A DNA stretch of 64,000 bases from Fibrella aestuarina BUZ 2 (GCF_000331105.1 NC_020054.1:4129477-4193476), one strand, 5' to 3'. Numbered from the stretch's first letter, positions 32,936 through 41,927 are shown. Notes: generated by a model from the letters alone, not told the origin. Numbers and translations: made by a program.

Positions 32936-33020
32936 ACAACGTTGTAGGTTTAAGCTCAACCGCCAGAATGTGCCAATATGGGGCCCGCAGGCCCGTATCG
33001 GCGCATATCTGTCTTCTTTT

Positions 33021-33971
33021 TTATTTTGTCAAATACCCATTAATCGCCTGCTCGATCCGGCCCAGCGGGTCGTTGCCCGGCGCCGGTTCAAAGGCCTGCC
33101 CCGTCACGGTTTCATACAACTCGATGTACCGGGCCGTGATCTGACCAATCCACTCATCAGACATGTCGGGCACGGTTTGGCCCGCTTTGCCCTGAAAGTT
33201 ATTGGCAATCAGCCACTCGCGCACAAACTCTTTCGACAGCTGCTTCTGGGGTTCGCCCGCCGCGAGCCGCTCGGCATAGCCTTCCCGGTAAAAATACCGG
33301 CTCGAATCGGGCGTGTGAATTTCGTCGATCAGGTAGATTTTACCATCAACGTGCCCAAACTCATATTTCGTATCTACCAGGATCAAACCCCGTTGGGCGG
33401 CCATCTCGGTGCCACGCTGAAACAGCGCCAGCGCGTACTCCTCCAACTGCACGTAGGCTTCGGCCGATACCAGCCCGCGGGCGATGATGTCGGTGCGCGA
33501 AATATCTTCGTCGTGGCCTTCGTGCGCTTTGGTAGTCGGCGTAATGATGGGCGTGGGCAGGCGGTCGTTCTCCTTCAGCCCGTCGGGCAGGTGTACCCCG
33601 CACAGGGTACGTCCCCCGTCGCGGTAGGTACGCCAGGCATGCCCCACCAGATACGCCCGCACCACCATCTCGACCGGGAAGGCATCGCACTGCCGCCCGA
33701 CGCTCACGTTGGGGTCAGGTACGTCCAGCAGCCAGTTGGGCACCAGGTCCGCGGTGGCCCGCAGGAAGTGCGCCGCCGTCTGGTTCAGCACCTGCCCTTT
33801 GTAGGGAATGGGCCGGGGCAGCACCACATCGAACGCCGAAATCCGGTCCGACGCGACCATAACCAGCTGTGGACCAGCCGGATGGTTGGCAAATGAATAC
33901 ACATCGCGGACTTTGCCCTTGTAGAATCCGGTCTGACCGGGAAAGGAGAAGTGGGTTTCCTGAATAGGCAT
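33021..33971 (-). CDS. purC: SAICAR synthetase
   Basis: A 316-residue phosphoribosylaminoimidazole-succinocarboxamide synthase, the purine-pathway step joining CAIR and aspartate with ATP. Recognisable strings are [12 protein letters not shown] (glycine-rich ATP loop), [37 protein letters not shown] and [14 protein letters not shown]. The length is that of the longer (yeast-like) group. The ATG sits 16 bases after a long hairpin that separates it from the thiolase gene upstream. Confidence 0.96.
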   Translation of the reverse strand: MPIQETHFSFPGQTGFYKGKVRDVYSFANHPAGPQLVMVASDRISAFDVVLPRPIPYKGQVLNQTAAHFLRATADLVPNWLLDVPDPNVSVGRQCDAFPVEMVVRAYLVGHAWRTYRDGGRTLCGVHLPDGLKENDRLPTPIITPTTKAHEGHDEDISRTDIIARGLVSAEAYVQLEEYALALFQRGTEMAAQRGLILVDTKYEFGHVDGKIYLIDEIHTPDSSRYFYREGYAERLAAGEPQKQLSKEFVREWLIANNFQGKAGQTVPDMSDEWIGQITARYIELYETVTGQAFEPAPGNDPLGRIEQAINGYLTK

Positions 33972-33986
33972 AAAATGGGGTTTGAC

Positions 33987-34042
33987 GTTTGGGTTTTAAG
34001 GGTTGACGTTGGTTGTTGACCATCAACCCTTAAAACCCAAAC
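33987..34042. repeat. 20-bp perfect hairpin between thiolase and purC
   Basis: Arms 33987-34006 and 34023-34042 are perfectly complementary (outer ends GTTTGGG and CCCAAAC), with a 16-base loop, and pairing continues weakly beyond. It begins 12 bases after the thiolase stop and lies 16 bases upstream of the purC start, so it is the likely thiolase terminator and part of the purC 5' region. Confidence 0.8.
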
Positions 34043-34053
34043 ATTAAACGAAC

Positions 34054-35229
34054 TTATAGTTTCTCAATCACAATCGCGGAGGCGCCACCCCCGCCGTTGC
34101 AGATGCCCACGGCCCCGTAGCGGCCACCCCGCTGCTGTAACACGTTGGTGAGCGTCGTGACGATGCGGGCACCCGATGCGCCTAGTGGATGGCCGATCGA
34201 GACCGCCCCGCCAAACACGTTCAGTTTTTCCTGCGGAATGTCGAGCACCTGCGCAAAGGCCAGCGGCACCACGGCAAAGGCTTCGTTAATCTCGTAAAAA
34301 TCAATCTGATCGGCGGTCAGGCCGGCGCGCTCCAGGGCTTTGGGTACGGCTTTGGTGGGCGCCGTGGTGAACCACTGCGGTTCCTGCTCGGCATCGGCAT
34401 AGGCCACGATCCGGGCTAGGGGTTTCAGGCCCAGCTCAGCGGCTTTCGTCGCGCTCATCAGCACCAGTGCCGAGGCGCCATCGTTGATCGTCGAGGCGTT
34501 GGCGGCGGTTACCGTGCCCGTTTTGGTGAAGGCGGGCTTCAGGTTCGGAATTTTGTCGTAGAATACGTTTTTGAATTCCTCGTCTTCCGAAACCGTCACG
34601 GGCCCTTTGCGGCCAGCGACCTCCACCGGTACAATCTCCGCGCTGAAGGCCCCACTTTCGGTGGCGGCTTCGGCGCGCTTGTACGACTGAATGGCGTAGG
34701 CGTCCTGCGCCTCGCGGCTGATGTGGTACGTGTCGGCCGTGGCATCGGCGAAGACACCCATAGCGCACTGGTCATACACGTCGATCAGGCCGTCTTTGGC
34801 CAGACCGTCGACCAGTTCGGCATTGCCGTATTTATAGCCAAACCGGGCTTTGGGTACGTAGTAAGGCACGTTGGACATGCTTTCCATGCCGCCCGCGATC
34901 ACTACGCTCGTCTGCCCCAGTTGAATACTCTGAGCGGCCAGCATAATGGCTTTTGTACCCGATGCGCACACTTTGTTAATGGTCGTGCAGGGAATGTTGG
35001 CGGGCAGGCCCGCTTTCAAGGCAGCCTGTTTGGCGGGGGCCTGCCCCACGTTGGCCGACACCACATTGCCCATATATACTTCGTCGACCAACTCGGGAGC
35101 CACACCGGCGCGGCTAAGGGCGCCTTTGATGGCCGCGGCCCCCAGCTCGGTGGCCGAGAGGGTCGACAGGGCGCCGCCAAAACTCCCGATGGGGGTTCGT
35201 ACGGCGGCGATGATTACTACGTCTTGCAT
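34054..35229 (-). CDS. Acetyl-CoA acetyltransferase (thiolase)
   Basis: A 391-residue thiolase II-type enzyme, catalysing acetyl-CoA plus acyl-CoA exchange. The active-site Cys is in [18 protein letters not shown] near residue 90; the C-terminal His and Cys motifs are [19 protein letters not shown] and [15 protein letters not shown]. Start [19 protein letters not shown] is canonical; the 68-codon upstream extension is not homologous in style and overlaps the next gene. Soluble, biosynthetic (acetoacetyl-CoA) or degradative role cannot be separated. Confidence 0.95.
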   Translation of the reverse strand: MQDVVIIAAVRTPIGSFGGALSTLSATELGAAAIKGALSRAGVAPELVDEVYMGNVVSANVGQAPAKQAALKAGLPANIPCTTINKVCASGTKAIMLAAQSIQLGQTSVVIAGGMESMSNVPYYVPKARFGYKYGNAELVDGLAKDGLIDVYDQCAMGVFADATADTYHISREAQDAYAIQSYKRAEAATESGAFSAEIVPVEVAGRKGPVTVSEDEEFKNVFYDKIPNLKPAFTKTGTVTAANASTINDGASALVLMSATKAAELGLKPLARIVAYADAEQEPQWFTTAPTKAVPKALERAGLTADQIDFYEINEAFAVVPLAFAQVLDIPQEKLNVFGGAVSIGHPLGASGARIVTTLTNVLQQRGGRYGAVGICNGGGGASAIVIEKL

Positions 35230-35260
35230 GGTTTTCGTATTCGGGGTTGATGAAGGTCGT

Positions 35261-35965
35261 TTACCAGCGGCCCGCCGTGGCCTGCGGTTTCGTTCGCCGG
35301 GCTTTCCGGCGAGCCAGCTCATAGGGCAGGTCGTCGGCCTGTAGGGCATCCAGCAGTTGTTTGGCCTGCTGTTCCGACATGGCGGCGTTTCGGAATCGGT
35401 TAAGCTGATCGCGTTGCTGCTCGGTTTGTTCAACGCGCTGCCCCTGCGTTGGCTGGGGGGCTTCGGTGGGCTTTGGTGTCTGTTGGGCGGGTTTCTTCGC
35501 CGGCTTCTTACCCGAAAAACGCATTTTCACCAGCTCGTAGTTCTGGCGGGCCGCCATGTTATTTGGGTTGCTGAGCAGCGCCTTCTGAAAATGGGTAAGC
35601 GCAGACGTAGTGTCTTTCGCCAGGCAGGCCAGCACCCCCAGCTGCGTCGCGGCGGTGGCCGTTAGCTCGGGCGTTGGGTCGGCACCAGGCTGTTGCAGTT
35701 CGCGTTGCGCCGCTTTGTACTGCCGCAACTGGAACAACGACTGCGCCACGTTGATCCGTTCGGCCAGCGTGGGCGTCGGGGTAGTTTCCTCGACGTAGCG
35801 GTACAGCGCCAGCGCTTCGGCGTAGCGTCCCGACCGGTAGGCCACGGCCGCCTGCTTACGCGCCCGGTTTCGCCGTGACACCAACCCCAGCGAGGAATCG
35901 CTCAGGGCTGTTTCCAGCCAGGAAACCAGCAGTACGCTCAGAATGACGATACGGGATAGCAACAT
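35261..35965 (-). CDS. TPR protein of the Bat operon type (BatC-like)
   Basis: A 234-residue exported protein (signal MLLSRIVILSVLLVSWLETA) with tetratricopeptide-like helices (AAVAYRSGRYAEALALYRYV, AERINVAQSLFQLRQYKAAQ, TQLGVLACLAKDTTSALTHF) up to about residue 140. A low-complexity Pro/Gln/Lys linker and a C-terminal helix (MSEQQAKQLLDALQADDLPYE) follow, a tail shared with BatC proteins. It lies downstream of the VWA gene at about 100 bases. Together they fit part of the Bacteroides aerotolerance (Bat) complex. Confidence 0.75.
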   Translation of the reverse strand: MLLSRIVILSVLLVSWLETALSDSSLGLVSRRNRARKQAAVAYRSGRYAEALALYRYVEETTPTPTLAERINVAQSLFQLRQYKAAQRELQQPGADPTPELTATAATQLGVLACLAKDTTSALTHFQKALLSNPNNMAARQNYELVKMRFSGKKPAKKPAQQTPKPTEAPQPTQGQRVEQTEQQRDQLNRFRNAAMSEQQAKQLLDALQADDLPYELARRKARRTKPQATAGRW

Positions 35966-36067
35966 AGACGCCCCAAAAATAGAAGAAGATTGTCATTGGT
36001 GGTCATTAGGCGTCGCCGTCATTACCAGTCATTCGTTGCTTTACGCTGCCTGATAGACCACAGCCAC

Positions 36068-37021
36068 TCACAGCCGCAGCGTTCGAACCGTGACCAGAAC
36101 GTCCAGCGCGATGAGGATCAGCGCCGCTCCGAGGAAGTAGTAGTACTTGTTGGTCGACACCACGATGCGCCGCTGATCGATGGTGCGCCCCGGCAACGAG
36201 CGCAGGGCGAGCGCGATATTATTGGCCACATCGTCGGTCACGTCGGCATACCAGCCTTTGGTGGTTTGGGTCAGCGACCGCAGGAACTCCCGGTTCAGGC
36301 GCGATTGGGCCACCTGCCCCTGTTCGTCGGTGAGAAAGCCGCGCCCTTCCCGGATGGGGCTCCCTGCCTCGGTGCCCACGCCCACCGTCAGCAGCGCGAT
36401 GTCGTACTTGCGGAGCGCATCGAGCGTGGCCGGGGGGCAACTCCCGAAGTTTTCGCCGTCGCTCAATAGCACGATTGCCCGGGTACGTTGCTGGGTGCTC
36501 GAATCGGACAGCATTTTCTGCCGAGCCAGGTCGATGGCCGCGCAGAGGTTGGTGCCGCCCCCGACGGCATCGGCCCGCACGGCCAGGAGTAGCTGATGCA
36601 TGGCGGCGTGGTCGGTAGTCAGGGGCGCCAGCACGACGGCATCGTCGGCGACCAGCATCAGCCCGAACCGATCGGTGCTCAGCGAATCGGTGAGCTGTTC
36701 GAGTACGTATTTGGCCCGTTCGAGGCGCGTGGGGGCAATATCGGTAGCCTCCATCGAGCGCGACACGTCGAGCAGCAGGAACACATCCCGCCCCTGCGAC
36801 GACACGGCCCGGGTGGCTTCACCAAAGAGCGGCCCGAGCAGGGCGATCAGCAGCATGGCGATGCTCAGTGACCGCAACACGAATTTGGGAACGATCGACC
36901 AGGGGGTGGTGTGCAGCTGACGCGCCAGTCGGATAATGCGGATAAAATAACCGACGTACCCCAGCAGGAAGACCAACAGGATGCCCCATTCAAGCCACGA
37001 AAACGAATAGAGCCAATTCAT
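36068..37021 (-). CDS. VWA-domain membrane protein (BatA/BatB-like)
   Basis: A 317-residue protein with two N-terminal membrane helices, a von Willebrand A domain (about residues 85-285) and one C-terminal helix (YYYFLGAALILIALDVLV). The metal-adhesion site DxSxS is seen as LLLDVSRSMEATD, with the later Thr and Asp positions in GGGTNLC and LLSDGENFG. This is the BatA/BatB layout. In Bacteroidota a MoxR ATPase and further bat genes usually sit with it; here only a BatC-like gene follows, and upstream are tRNA genes. Confidence 0.85.
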   Translation of the reverse strand: MNWLYSFSWLEWGILLVFLLGYVGYFIRIIRLARQLHTTPWSIVPKFVLRSLSIAMLLIALLGPLFGEATRAVSSQGRDVFLLLDVSRSMEATDIAPTRLERAKYVLEQLTDSLSTDRFGLMLVADDAVVLAPLTTDHAAMHQLLLAVRADAVGGGTNLCAAIDLARQKMLSDSSTQQRTRAIVLLSDGENFGSCPPATLDALRKYDIALLTVGVGTEAGSPIREGRGFLTDEQGQVAQSRLNREFLRSLTQTTKGWYADVTDDVANNIALALRSLPGRTIDQRRIVVSTNKYYYFLGAALILIALDVLVTVRTLRL

Positions 37022-37177
37022 AAAAAAAATATGGGGATCAACCGGGCCAACCAGCGGCTATTTCTTCCGGCTCATTGCCAGTCGCTTGCCCGTTGGCCAG
37101 GCCTGTGGCAACCGCCTTGATGGGGTCAAAAATAGCACAGCAGCCGCTTTGGCTGTAAAGATTTTCTGGGATGTCGA

Positions 37178-37208
37178 TTGGAGAACGCTCATTAGTCGCC
37201 TATATTTG
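37178..37208 (+). promoter_or_regulatory. Promoter of the tRNA-Ser/tRNA-Pro pair
   Basis: A TTG at 37178-37180 and a perfect -7 box TATATTTG at 37201-37208 are 20 bases apart, matching the Bacteroidota consensus TTTG-N(19-20)-TAnnTTTG. The box ends 40 bases before the tRNA-Ser 5' end. Confidence 0.75.
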
Positions 37209-37248
37209 CACCCGAATCAACCAGAAATGAGGGATTCAATCAGCCAGT

Positions 37249-37338
37249 GGAGAGATGGGTGAGTGGCTGAAACCAGCAGTTTGCTAAACTGCCGTACCCG
37301 CAAGGGTACCGCGGGTTCGAATCCCGCTCTCTCCGCCA
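37249..37338 (+). tRNA. tRNA-Ser (GCU)
   Basis: Class II tRNA. Acceptor arms GGAGAGA and TCTCTCC pair perfectly, the anticodon loop contains GCT, a long variable arm is formed by GTACCC/GGGTAC, and the T arm has GGTTCGAATCC. CCA is encoded at 37336-37338. It reads codons AGC/AGU. Confidence 0.95.
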
Positions 37339-37340
37339 CT

Positions 37341-37413
37341 CGGGGTGTAGCGCAGCTGGTAGCGTACCTGGTTTGGGACCAGGGGGTCGCAGGTTCGAGC
37401 CCTGTCACCCCGA
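37341..37413 (+). tRNA. tRNA-Pro (UGG)
   Basis: Acceptor CGGGGTG pairs with CACCCCG, the anticodon loop is TTTGGGA (anticodon TGG), and the T arm carries GGTTCGAGCCC. No CCA is encoded. It starts two bases after the tRNA-Ser gene, so both come from one precursor that needs RNase Z and CCA addition. Confidence 0.95.
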
Positions 37414-37421
37414 CGAGTGAG

Positions 37422-37453
37422 AACCCCGGAATCAATCTGATTCCGGGGTTTTT
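37422..37453 (+). terminator. Terminator of the tRNA pair
   Basis: Arms AACCCCGGAATCA (37422-37434) and TGATTCCGGGGTT (37438-37450), 3-base loop, followed by T residues to 37453. Confidence 0.9.
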
Positions 37454-37872
37454 CTATTCATAGCCTACCCATTGGCCGTTGATTTTCCAGACAGGTACGT
37501 TCGCACTTTTGAAAGCTACCTCCCCCTACGCTACCTTCCCGTCCTGATCTTACAGCATACAATCAACGATCGTTCTGGCCCGACAGCCGTTGGCTCTGCT
37601 TCGGCACGTACCTGACTGCACTGATGCGTCTCTCCTTGTAGACATAGATCAGAGAGCGCCACCTGAATTGGCTTACCAAAAGCATCCTGCGGGTGCAGCA
37701 GCACTGTTGCCATTCCAGCCCTGATCGGATGTATACATATCTGCGTAAATATGGTGCAATTTTCGACGGTCAGGATCTGACCGACTTCTCTACGGCCTAG
37801 TCAGACTGATGAAATCAGAATTTACTATTATTGTACTAACTTGACTAATAGGCTACAACACGCATTTGTACT
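37454..37872. other. No gene seen
   Basis: About 420 bases between the tRNA terminator and the first accessory gene. A short minus-strand frame at 37531-37713 has no family features. GC content drops towards the right end, marking the change from backbone to accessory DNA. Confidence 0.4.
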
Positions 37873-38484
37873 ATGGAAGAACACGATATTGAGAAGTTTA
37901 TTAGGAGGGGGTTTCCAGAAAACTGGTATGATTATGCACGGGAATTGAAAGAGGCAGCAGTTCTAATTTGGAGAAGTGGCTCTAATGGATATATCGCCTA
38001 TTTCATCAAAAATAAAGAGTCATACTATCGTAAAGTTTATTCAAGAACTTACTTTCTACTGATGGGCATTTCGATAGAAAATTTAATGAAAGAAATATTG
38101 ATATCGGAGCGTCCCAATCACTTAGAAAATGGGGTTATAAGCAATGAGATTTCGTCTGGACACGACATACTACACCTGTCTAGTAAAGTAACGTCCCTGA
38201 TTTTCAGCGATAAAGAGAAAGATATCTTTCGAGTATTAAGCGAAGTGATACCTTACTGGGGAAAATATCCGATCCCTAAAAATTTCAGTAAGCTAAAGAG
38301 CGAAGTTTTTATGACCGATCACTGGTTCAATGATTTGGTAGAGGTATATGACAAATTATTAGATCAATTACTCAAACTGAACCACAATGGCATTCAGGGG
38401 CCAAACAACATAAAATTCCCTGGTCTTAGGGTTGGGACAACAGACCAACTATCTGAGATATGGGGATCAGATGAAGATAGCTAG
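37873..38484 (+). CDS. AT-rich orphan protein of unknown function
   Basis: A 203-residue protein starting MEEHDIEKFIRRGFPENWYD. It is mainly helical with many aromatic residues (YSRTYFLLMGISIENLMKEIL looks like a packed or membrane-touching helix), and no known motif. The low GC and A-ending codons differ sharply from the backbone, a sign of horizontal transfer. The helical pattern with a GISIENLMKEIL helix is reminiscent of HEPN-like proteins, but I cannot show an RxxxxH motif. Its stop overlaps the remains of a resolvase on the opposite strand. Confidence 0.65.
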   Translation: MEEHDIEKFIRRGFPENWYDYARELKEAAVLIWRSGSNGYIAYFIKNKESYYRKVYSRTYFLLMGISIENLMKEILISERPNHLENGVISNEISSGHDILHLSSKVTSLIFSDKEKDIFRVLSEVIPYWGKYPIPKNFSKLKSEVFMTDHWFNDLVEVYDKLLDQLLKLNHNGIQGPNNIKFPGLRVGTTDQLSEIWGSDEDS

Positions 38485-38915
38485 TTAATACTTACGCCTC
38501 GCGAACGTAAGTACCTGTACAGTGTACCAGAGCCAATGCCCAGCTCATCACAGATATCGCGCACAGGTTTTTTTCATTGTACAACGACTCAGCCAACCGG
38601 GCGGTCTGCTCGGCCTTTTTGAATAAGCTAGACTTACGCCCGCCCTTGTTGCCCCTAGCCCGTGCGGCCGACATCCCCGCCATGACGTGCTCCTGAATCA
38701 ACCCACGCTCAAACTCAGCCAGTGAGGCCATCAGGTTAAAGTAGAGCCGCCCGCCGTGCTGGAATCGATGTTGTCCTGCAAGGAAATAAACTCTACTCCT
38801 TGCGTCTCTAACCCCTGTACGATATCTATTAGATGGCGTAGGCTTCGGCCTAACCAAGCCAATTTCCAGACGACCTGTGTATAACTAGGCCGAAGGCGCT
38901 TCATCAAGGTATTAG
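38481..38915 (-). pseudogene. Serine recombinase/resolvase pseudogene
   Basis: Joining three frames on the minus strand recovers the C-terminal two thirds of a Tn3-type resolvase: LMKRLRPSYTQVVWKLAWLG, then RSLRHLIDIVQGLETQGVEF, then STAGGRLYFNLMASLAEFER with GLIQEHVMAGMSAARARGNK, and finally a helix-turn-helix VRDICDELGIGSGTLYRYLR. At least two frameshifts separate these pieces, and the N-terminus with the catalytic Ser is missing. It is a relic of an older mobile element, not part of the tRNA-Arg island. The largest open piece is 38492-38857. Confidence 0.85.
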
Positions 38916-39151
38916 TCTAGGGCAATCAATGATAAGCGAACGGTTTCAGTAGTCTTGGCAGTCTCGTGGCAATCTTATTTATCTCCAATGTCTCGTAAAA
39001 TGGCATCGATAAGGCTTTACAACACATTGATTACCAAATAAATATATTATTTCTATTACATGACCACGTGGTCAATCGAGGCTATATTCATATTTTTTTT
39101 ACTGCACCGAAATCCAGCTCGCCGGTTTCTACGTAAAGTAGGTACAGCCGC

Positions 39152-40065
39152 CGCTTTATCCAACTACGCTCACCTTTATAGTCACTCCTTTATCCAACTA
39201 AAGTCATGTTCAGGACGCCTCATGACCTGGTACCACTGGCAAGCTGCTGTCAGTTAAGGTCAGGTTACTAACAGGCGTCTTTCTTTACCGTTAGCCAGCC
39301 CCCTGAATAGGTCAGGAACGCCGACTGCTACCGATACGAAGCGTTCCGGCGGTGCACACACCAGAGGTTGTATGAGAGCGGGTACAGCGCCCTGCCTCCA
39401 TTAAAGCCGACCGCTTGGCGCTGCTGATTGAGCAGACGGGCCGTTTTGGGCATTATCCTTGTTGGCAAACCGGGCTCATTTTGAACCAGCAGGAGACACA
39501 ACGTTCTCCTGCTGGGCGATTCATGTTGGATAAAGCGTAGTCAATTCGAAGGCAAAGCTTTCGCACACCCTATACTCTAGTGCATTTATAGATTATATGT
39601 ATAGTTGAATCTATTACAATATGATTGATATAACTACCTCATAATCACCGTTGTTTAGGTAAGTTTCAAAAAAATTGATCTATTTATTTTTTACGAAGTT
39701 ATGCCTAATTTTCACAAATACGTATAGACTATAGCGTTACTAGAGAATCTACTTATTAAACCTTAATATTTCCTGATTTCATAAAACGGTATACTTGTTT
39801 CGTAAAAACAACCACTCAGTATATTAATTGCCGCTTTTTCTGACGAAAGAAGTTTCATACGAACAGAATTAGCTGGGTTGGTACTCCTTTTGCTAAACGT
39901 ATATCATCCTACAAAGGGAAACTTACTTCAACGTTATTGATGAAATTTTTTACTCACGAGCAAACCTATACGTACACCTTCTCAGGTCGTACTTTTTTAC
40001 GATGGACAATAACAAAAAGCCACTACAGTCTGTAGTGGCTTCATTATTATTAGTTGGATAAAGCG
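39152..40065. repeat. Dispersed 13-mer GTTGGATAAAGCG (three copies)
   Basis: The word occurs at 39525-39537 and 40053-40065 on the plus strand and inverted at 39152-39164; a shorter inverted copy is at 39188-39198. The inverted and direct copies at 39152 and 39525 frame the GC-rich patch and could be ends of a decayed insertion sequence. Confidence 0.6.
40017..40041. terminator. Perfect hairpin, terminator-like
   Basis: AAGCCACTACA (40017-40027) pairs with TGTAGTGGCTT (40031-40041) around a 3-base loop, in AT-rich surroundings; A and T runs on both sides would allow termination in either direction. No intact gene adjoins it. Confidence 0.6.
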
Positions 40066-40072
40066 TAATGTG

Positions 40073-40106
40073 AAAAGCCTCGGTTTATATGAACGGAGGC
40101 TTTTTT
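40073..40106 (+). terminator. Terminator-like hairpin with T run
   Basis: AAAAGCCTC (40073-40081) and GAGGCTTTT (40096-40104) followed by further T residues. It sits eight bases after the third copy of the 13-mer repeat, so it may be the end of a lost gene. Confidence 0.6.
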
Positions 40107-40681
40107 GTTGTCAGTTCAACCTCAACAGATTCACATTGTCTATTACTTACCCTATAGCAAAACCTAAGCCAATATAAATTGATATTATTTAGCTATTTTT
40201 TATAATTATATGCTTAATAATACTTACTTAAATACCAGAATTAAATACAACTTCCTATTACGCCATGCCGGATCCCTAACCGGCTGAGCTAGTTTGGCAA
40301 CTACTCGATCATATGGGCGTTCCGGTGCAGTTCGGTTGAGCAGATTGATTGTCGGGTATACGTTCCAGTCTCGTTGCCGCTTCGGCTACGCGGCGTTTGT
40401 CTGTGATTCACCAAGCGATGGCCGACTCATTGACGTCCAGTCCATTTTCCCGAAAAAGCCGCTTCTTCTCGTAAACAGGCCGTAAGCATATAGGCCCCCT
40501 CCTGCTGTGAATCGGGCCGATTGACTGGGCTGCCGCTTGTAATTGCCCCCTTCAAGCCCTACTTTTGGGGCGCCTACTATTGACACTGACGGTATCCACG
40601 CCAGTGCGAACCCAGTCAGGTAAAGTCAATTGATCGGCGTGTAACGACTGAGGTAAAGTTCAGTTCCACATACAATCATTT

Positions 40682-40755
40682 GGTCCCGTAGCTCAGCTGG
40701 ATAGAGCATCTTCCTTCTAAGAAGGCGGTCCTTGGTTCGAATCCAAGCGGGATCA
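40682..40755 (+). tRNA. tRNA-Arg (UCU), attachment site of the island
   Basis: Acceptor GGTCCCG pairs with CGGGATC (one G-U pair), the D arm is GCTCAGCTGGATAGAGC, the anticodon loop CTTCTAA carries TCT, and the T arm is CTTGG-TTCGAAT-CCAAG. CCA is not encoded. Its 3' half (from 40711) is repeated at 58067, which makes it the integration target; the gene was restored by island-borne sequence. Confidence 0.95.
40711..40751 (+). repeat. attL direct repeat (tRNA-Arg 3' half)
   Basis: 41 bases identical to 58067-58107, starting TTCCTTCTAAGAAGG; after one mismatch the identity continues for TCACA. The repeat covers anticodon loop to acceptor stem, the usual crossover zone for tyrosine integrases. 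Confidence 0.93.
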
Positions 40756-40766
40756 CACTAATAATC

Positions 40767-40799
40767 AGCCAGTTAACGTAATCATTGACTGGCTTTTTT
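40767..40799 (+). terminator. Terminator after tRNA-Arg
   Basis: AGCCAGT (40767-40773) and ACTGGCT (40788-40794) with a T run to 40799. It lies inside the element, so the element supplies both the tRNA 3' end and its terminator. Confidence 0.8.
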
Positions 40800-40866
40800 G
40801 TCTAAAGGTACAACGTTAGGTACAACAAAAAGCAACAACGTACTTATCTACATTAGCCTTGAACAT

Positions 40867-41130
40867 TTATCTACCGTTGTCAGGTAGCATAACTTTAACG
40901 CAACCGCCGACATGTTGGGCGTAGGCGGTTAGCTCACTATACGGTGTGATTGCCTCTCCACATAAACCCTTTACAACAACCTTGTCAGTTGGTTGAGGAA
41001 AGTTGCCGTTCGCTTCGTAGATCACGATCAACGGCTTTAGATCAGGCTTGAACAATCGCTTCACGGTGCCTTGGTCAATTCCTCCTTGTAACAGTTTTGC
41101 AAGCAGTGCTGTCTTCTCTGAACGCTTCAT
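40867..41130 (-). CDS. Small MKR-family protein 3
   Basis: An 87-residue protein beginning MKRSEKTALLAKLLQGGID. Its N-terminal 15 residues match the pattern MKR(A/S)(E/D)KxxxLxxxL shared with the two genes upstream, and its end (ELTAYAQHVGGCVKVMLP) lines up with EVNRYARRLSTNVMLVNP of its neighbour. No known domain recognised. Last gene of a four-gene minus-strand operon, 11 bases after the previous one and next to the left end of the element. Confidence 0.7.
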   Translation of the reverse strand: MKRSEKTALLAKLLQGGIDQGTVKRLFKPDLKPLIVIYEANGNFPQPTDKVVVKGLCGEAITPYSELTAYAQHVGGCVKVMLPDNGR

Positions 41131-41141
41131 CAGGCCTCATT

Positions 41142-41423
41142 CTAAACTTGTGAGTTCGCTGGATTGACTAACATTACATTCGTACTCAAACGGCGGGCGT
41201 ATCGGTTTACTTCTCCTAAGGCCGTTTCGTAGCGTTGCCCTCTTATCTGAAATTGCACGAGTGAGGCATCAGTAAGCGGTGGGCCTGTATAATCCAGGTC
41301 ATCTATAATAACGATTGACCGGGGGGCATTGGCTACAGCCCGTTCTAATCGCTTGCGGGCGGCATCGGCAGTATCACTTTCCAGAACGCTAGTCAGCAAC
41401 GTTATTTTTTCGGCTCGTTTCAT
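41142..41423 (-). CDS. Small MKR-family protein 2
   Basis: A 93-residue protein beginning MKRAEKITLLTSVLESDTAD, with a central hydrophobic strand and acidic turn (SIVIIDDLDYTG) and a C-terminal strand LSTNVMLVNP. It shares both ends with the downstream 87-residue protein. Its ATG overlaps the TGA of the upstream gene (ATGA), so translation is coupled. Unknown function; no signal peptide or membrane segment. Confidence 0.7.
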   Translation of the reverse strand: MKRAEKITLLTSVLESDTADAARKRLERAVANAPRSIVIIDDLDYTGPPLTDASLVQFQIRGQRYETALGEVNRYARRLSTNVMLVNPANSQV

Positions 41424-41926
41424 TGGGGTATACTCATCAAAGGAACTGTAACGACTTCGCGGGGCTCAGCGTCGAAGAAAAGGCCGATGTAGGGTTTACT
41501 CAGCGAATCAGCGCACCGGCTAAAGTATCGGCGTAGGTCGCCAATCGTACCACCACTTATATTGATGCGTACATAGTTTCGCTTAGTCAGTTGCATCGTG
41601 TGCAGCGGTATAAGATCATACTGGCTATCGGCAGGATCTAGCATGGTGATGGCCGAACTGCTCATAGACCATCTTCGAAGGCCTGACCTATCCGCAACCT
41701 TGCAGATAAACTCCTGACTTGTTATAGTGATTGTATCGTTGTCTATATCATTGTAGTATACCAGAACCCCTAGCAATGCCTCAGGACAGTTGTTTACATC
41801 AATAACGCCGTGTGCATCAAGATAAGGCATAGAATCACGTAGACGCTCTTTTTGAAGTTTGCGCAATGCTGAGCTTTGCCCTTTTAGCGCATCCTGTAAA
41901 ATAGCTTGCTTATCAGCCCGTTTCAT
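41420..41926 (-). CDS. MKR-family protein 1 (longer member)
   Basis: A 168-residue protein beginning MKRADKQAILQDALKGQSSA, the same N-terminal pattern as the two genes that follow, but with a longer body of beta strands (DTITITSQEFICKV, YVRINISGGTIGDLRRYF) and a C-terminal end PREVVTVPLMSIPQ. No family recognised. It starts one base after the stop of the preceding gene and overlaps the next by four bases, so the set is a tight operon. Confidence 0.7.
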   Translation of the reverse strand: MKRADKQAILQDALKGQSSALRKLQKERLRDSMPYLDAHGVIDVNNCPEALLGVLVYYNDIDNDTITITSQEFICKVADRSGLRRWSMSSSAITMLDPADSQYDLIPLHTMQLTKRNYVRINISGGTIGDLRRYFSRCADSLSKPYIGLFFDAEPREVVTVPLMSIPQ

Positions 41927-41927
41927 G

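Larger units (their letters stand above)
38916..40681. other. Gene-free stretch with mobile-element remnants
   Basis: About 1.77 kb without a supportable gene. It alternates GC-rich patches (39240-39500, resembling decayed coding DNA) with very AT-rich ones (39580-39990, 40100-40260). It holds a repeated 13-mer and two terminator-like hairpins (listed separately). Short open frames here have no family features. Confidence 0.5.

Noticed and set aside
34054..35433. Thiolase frame extended by 68 codons upstream
   Set aside because: The extension overlaps the BatC-like gene and is basic low-complexity shadow; the canonical thiolase start is at 35229.
37217..37435. Minus-strand open frame giving GVTGLEPATPWSQTRY-like protein
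   Set aside because: It is the translation of the opposite strand of the tRNA-Ser and tRNA-Pro genes, a well-known false protein type.
39060..39257. Plus-strand frame of 65 residues
   Set aside because: Crosses repeat copies and looks like chance reading of decayed DNA.
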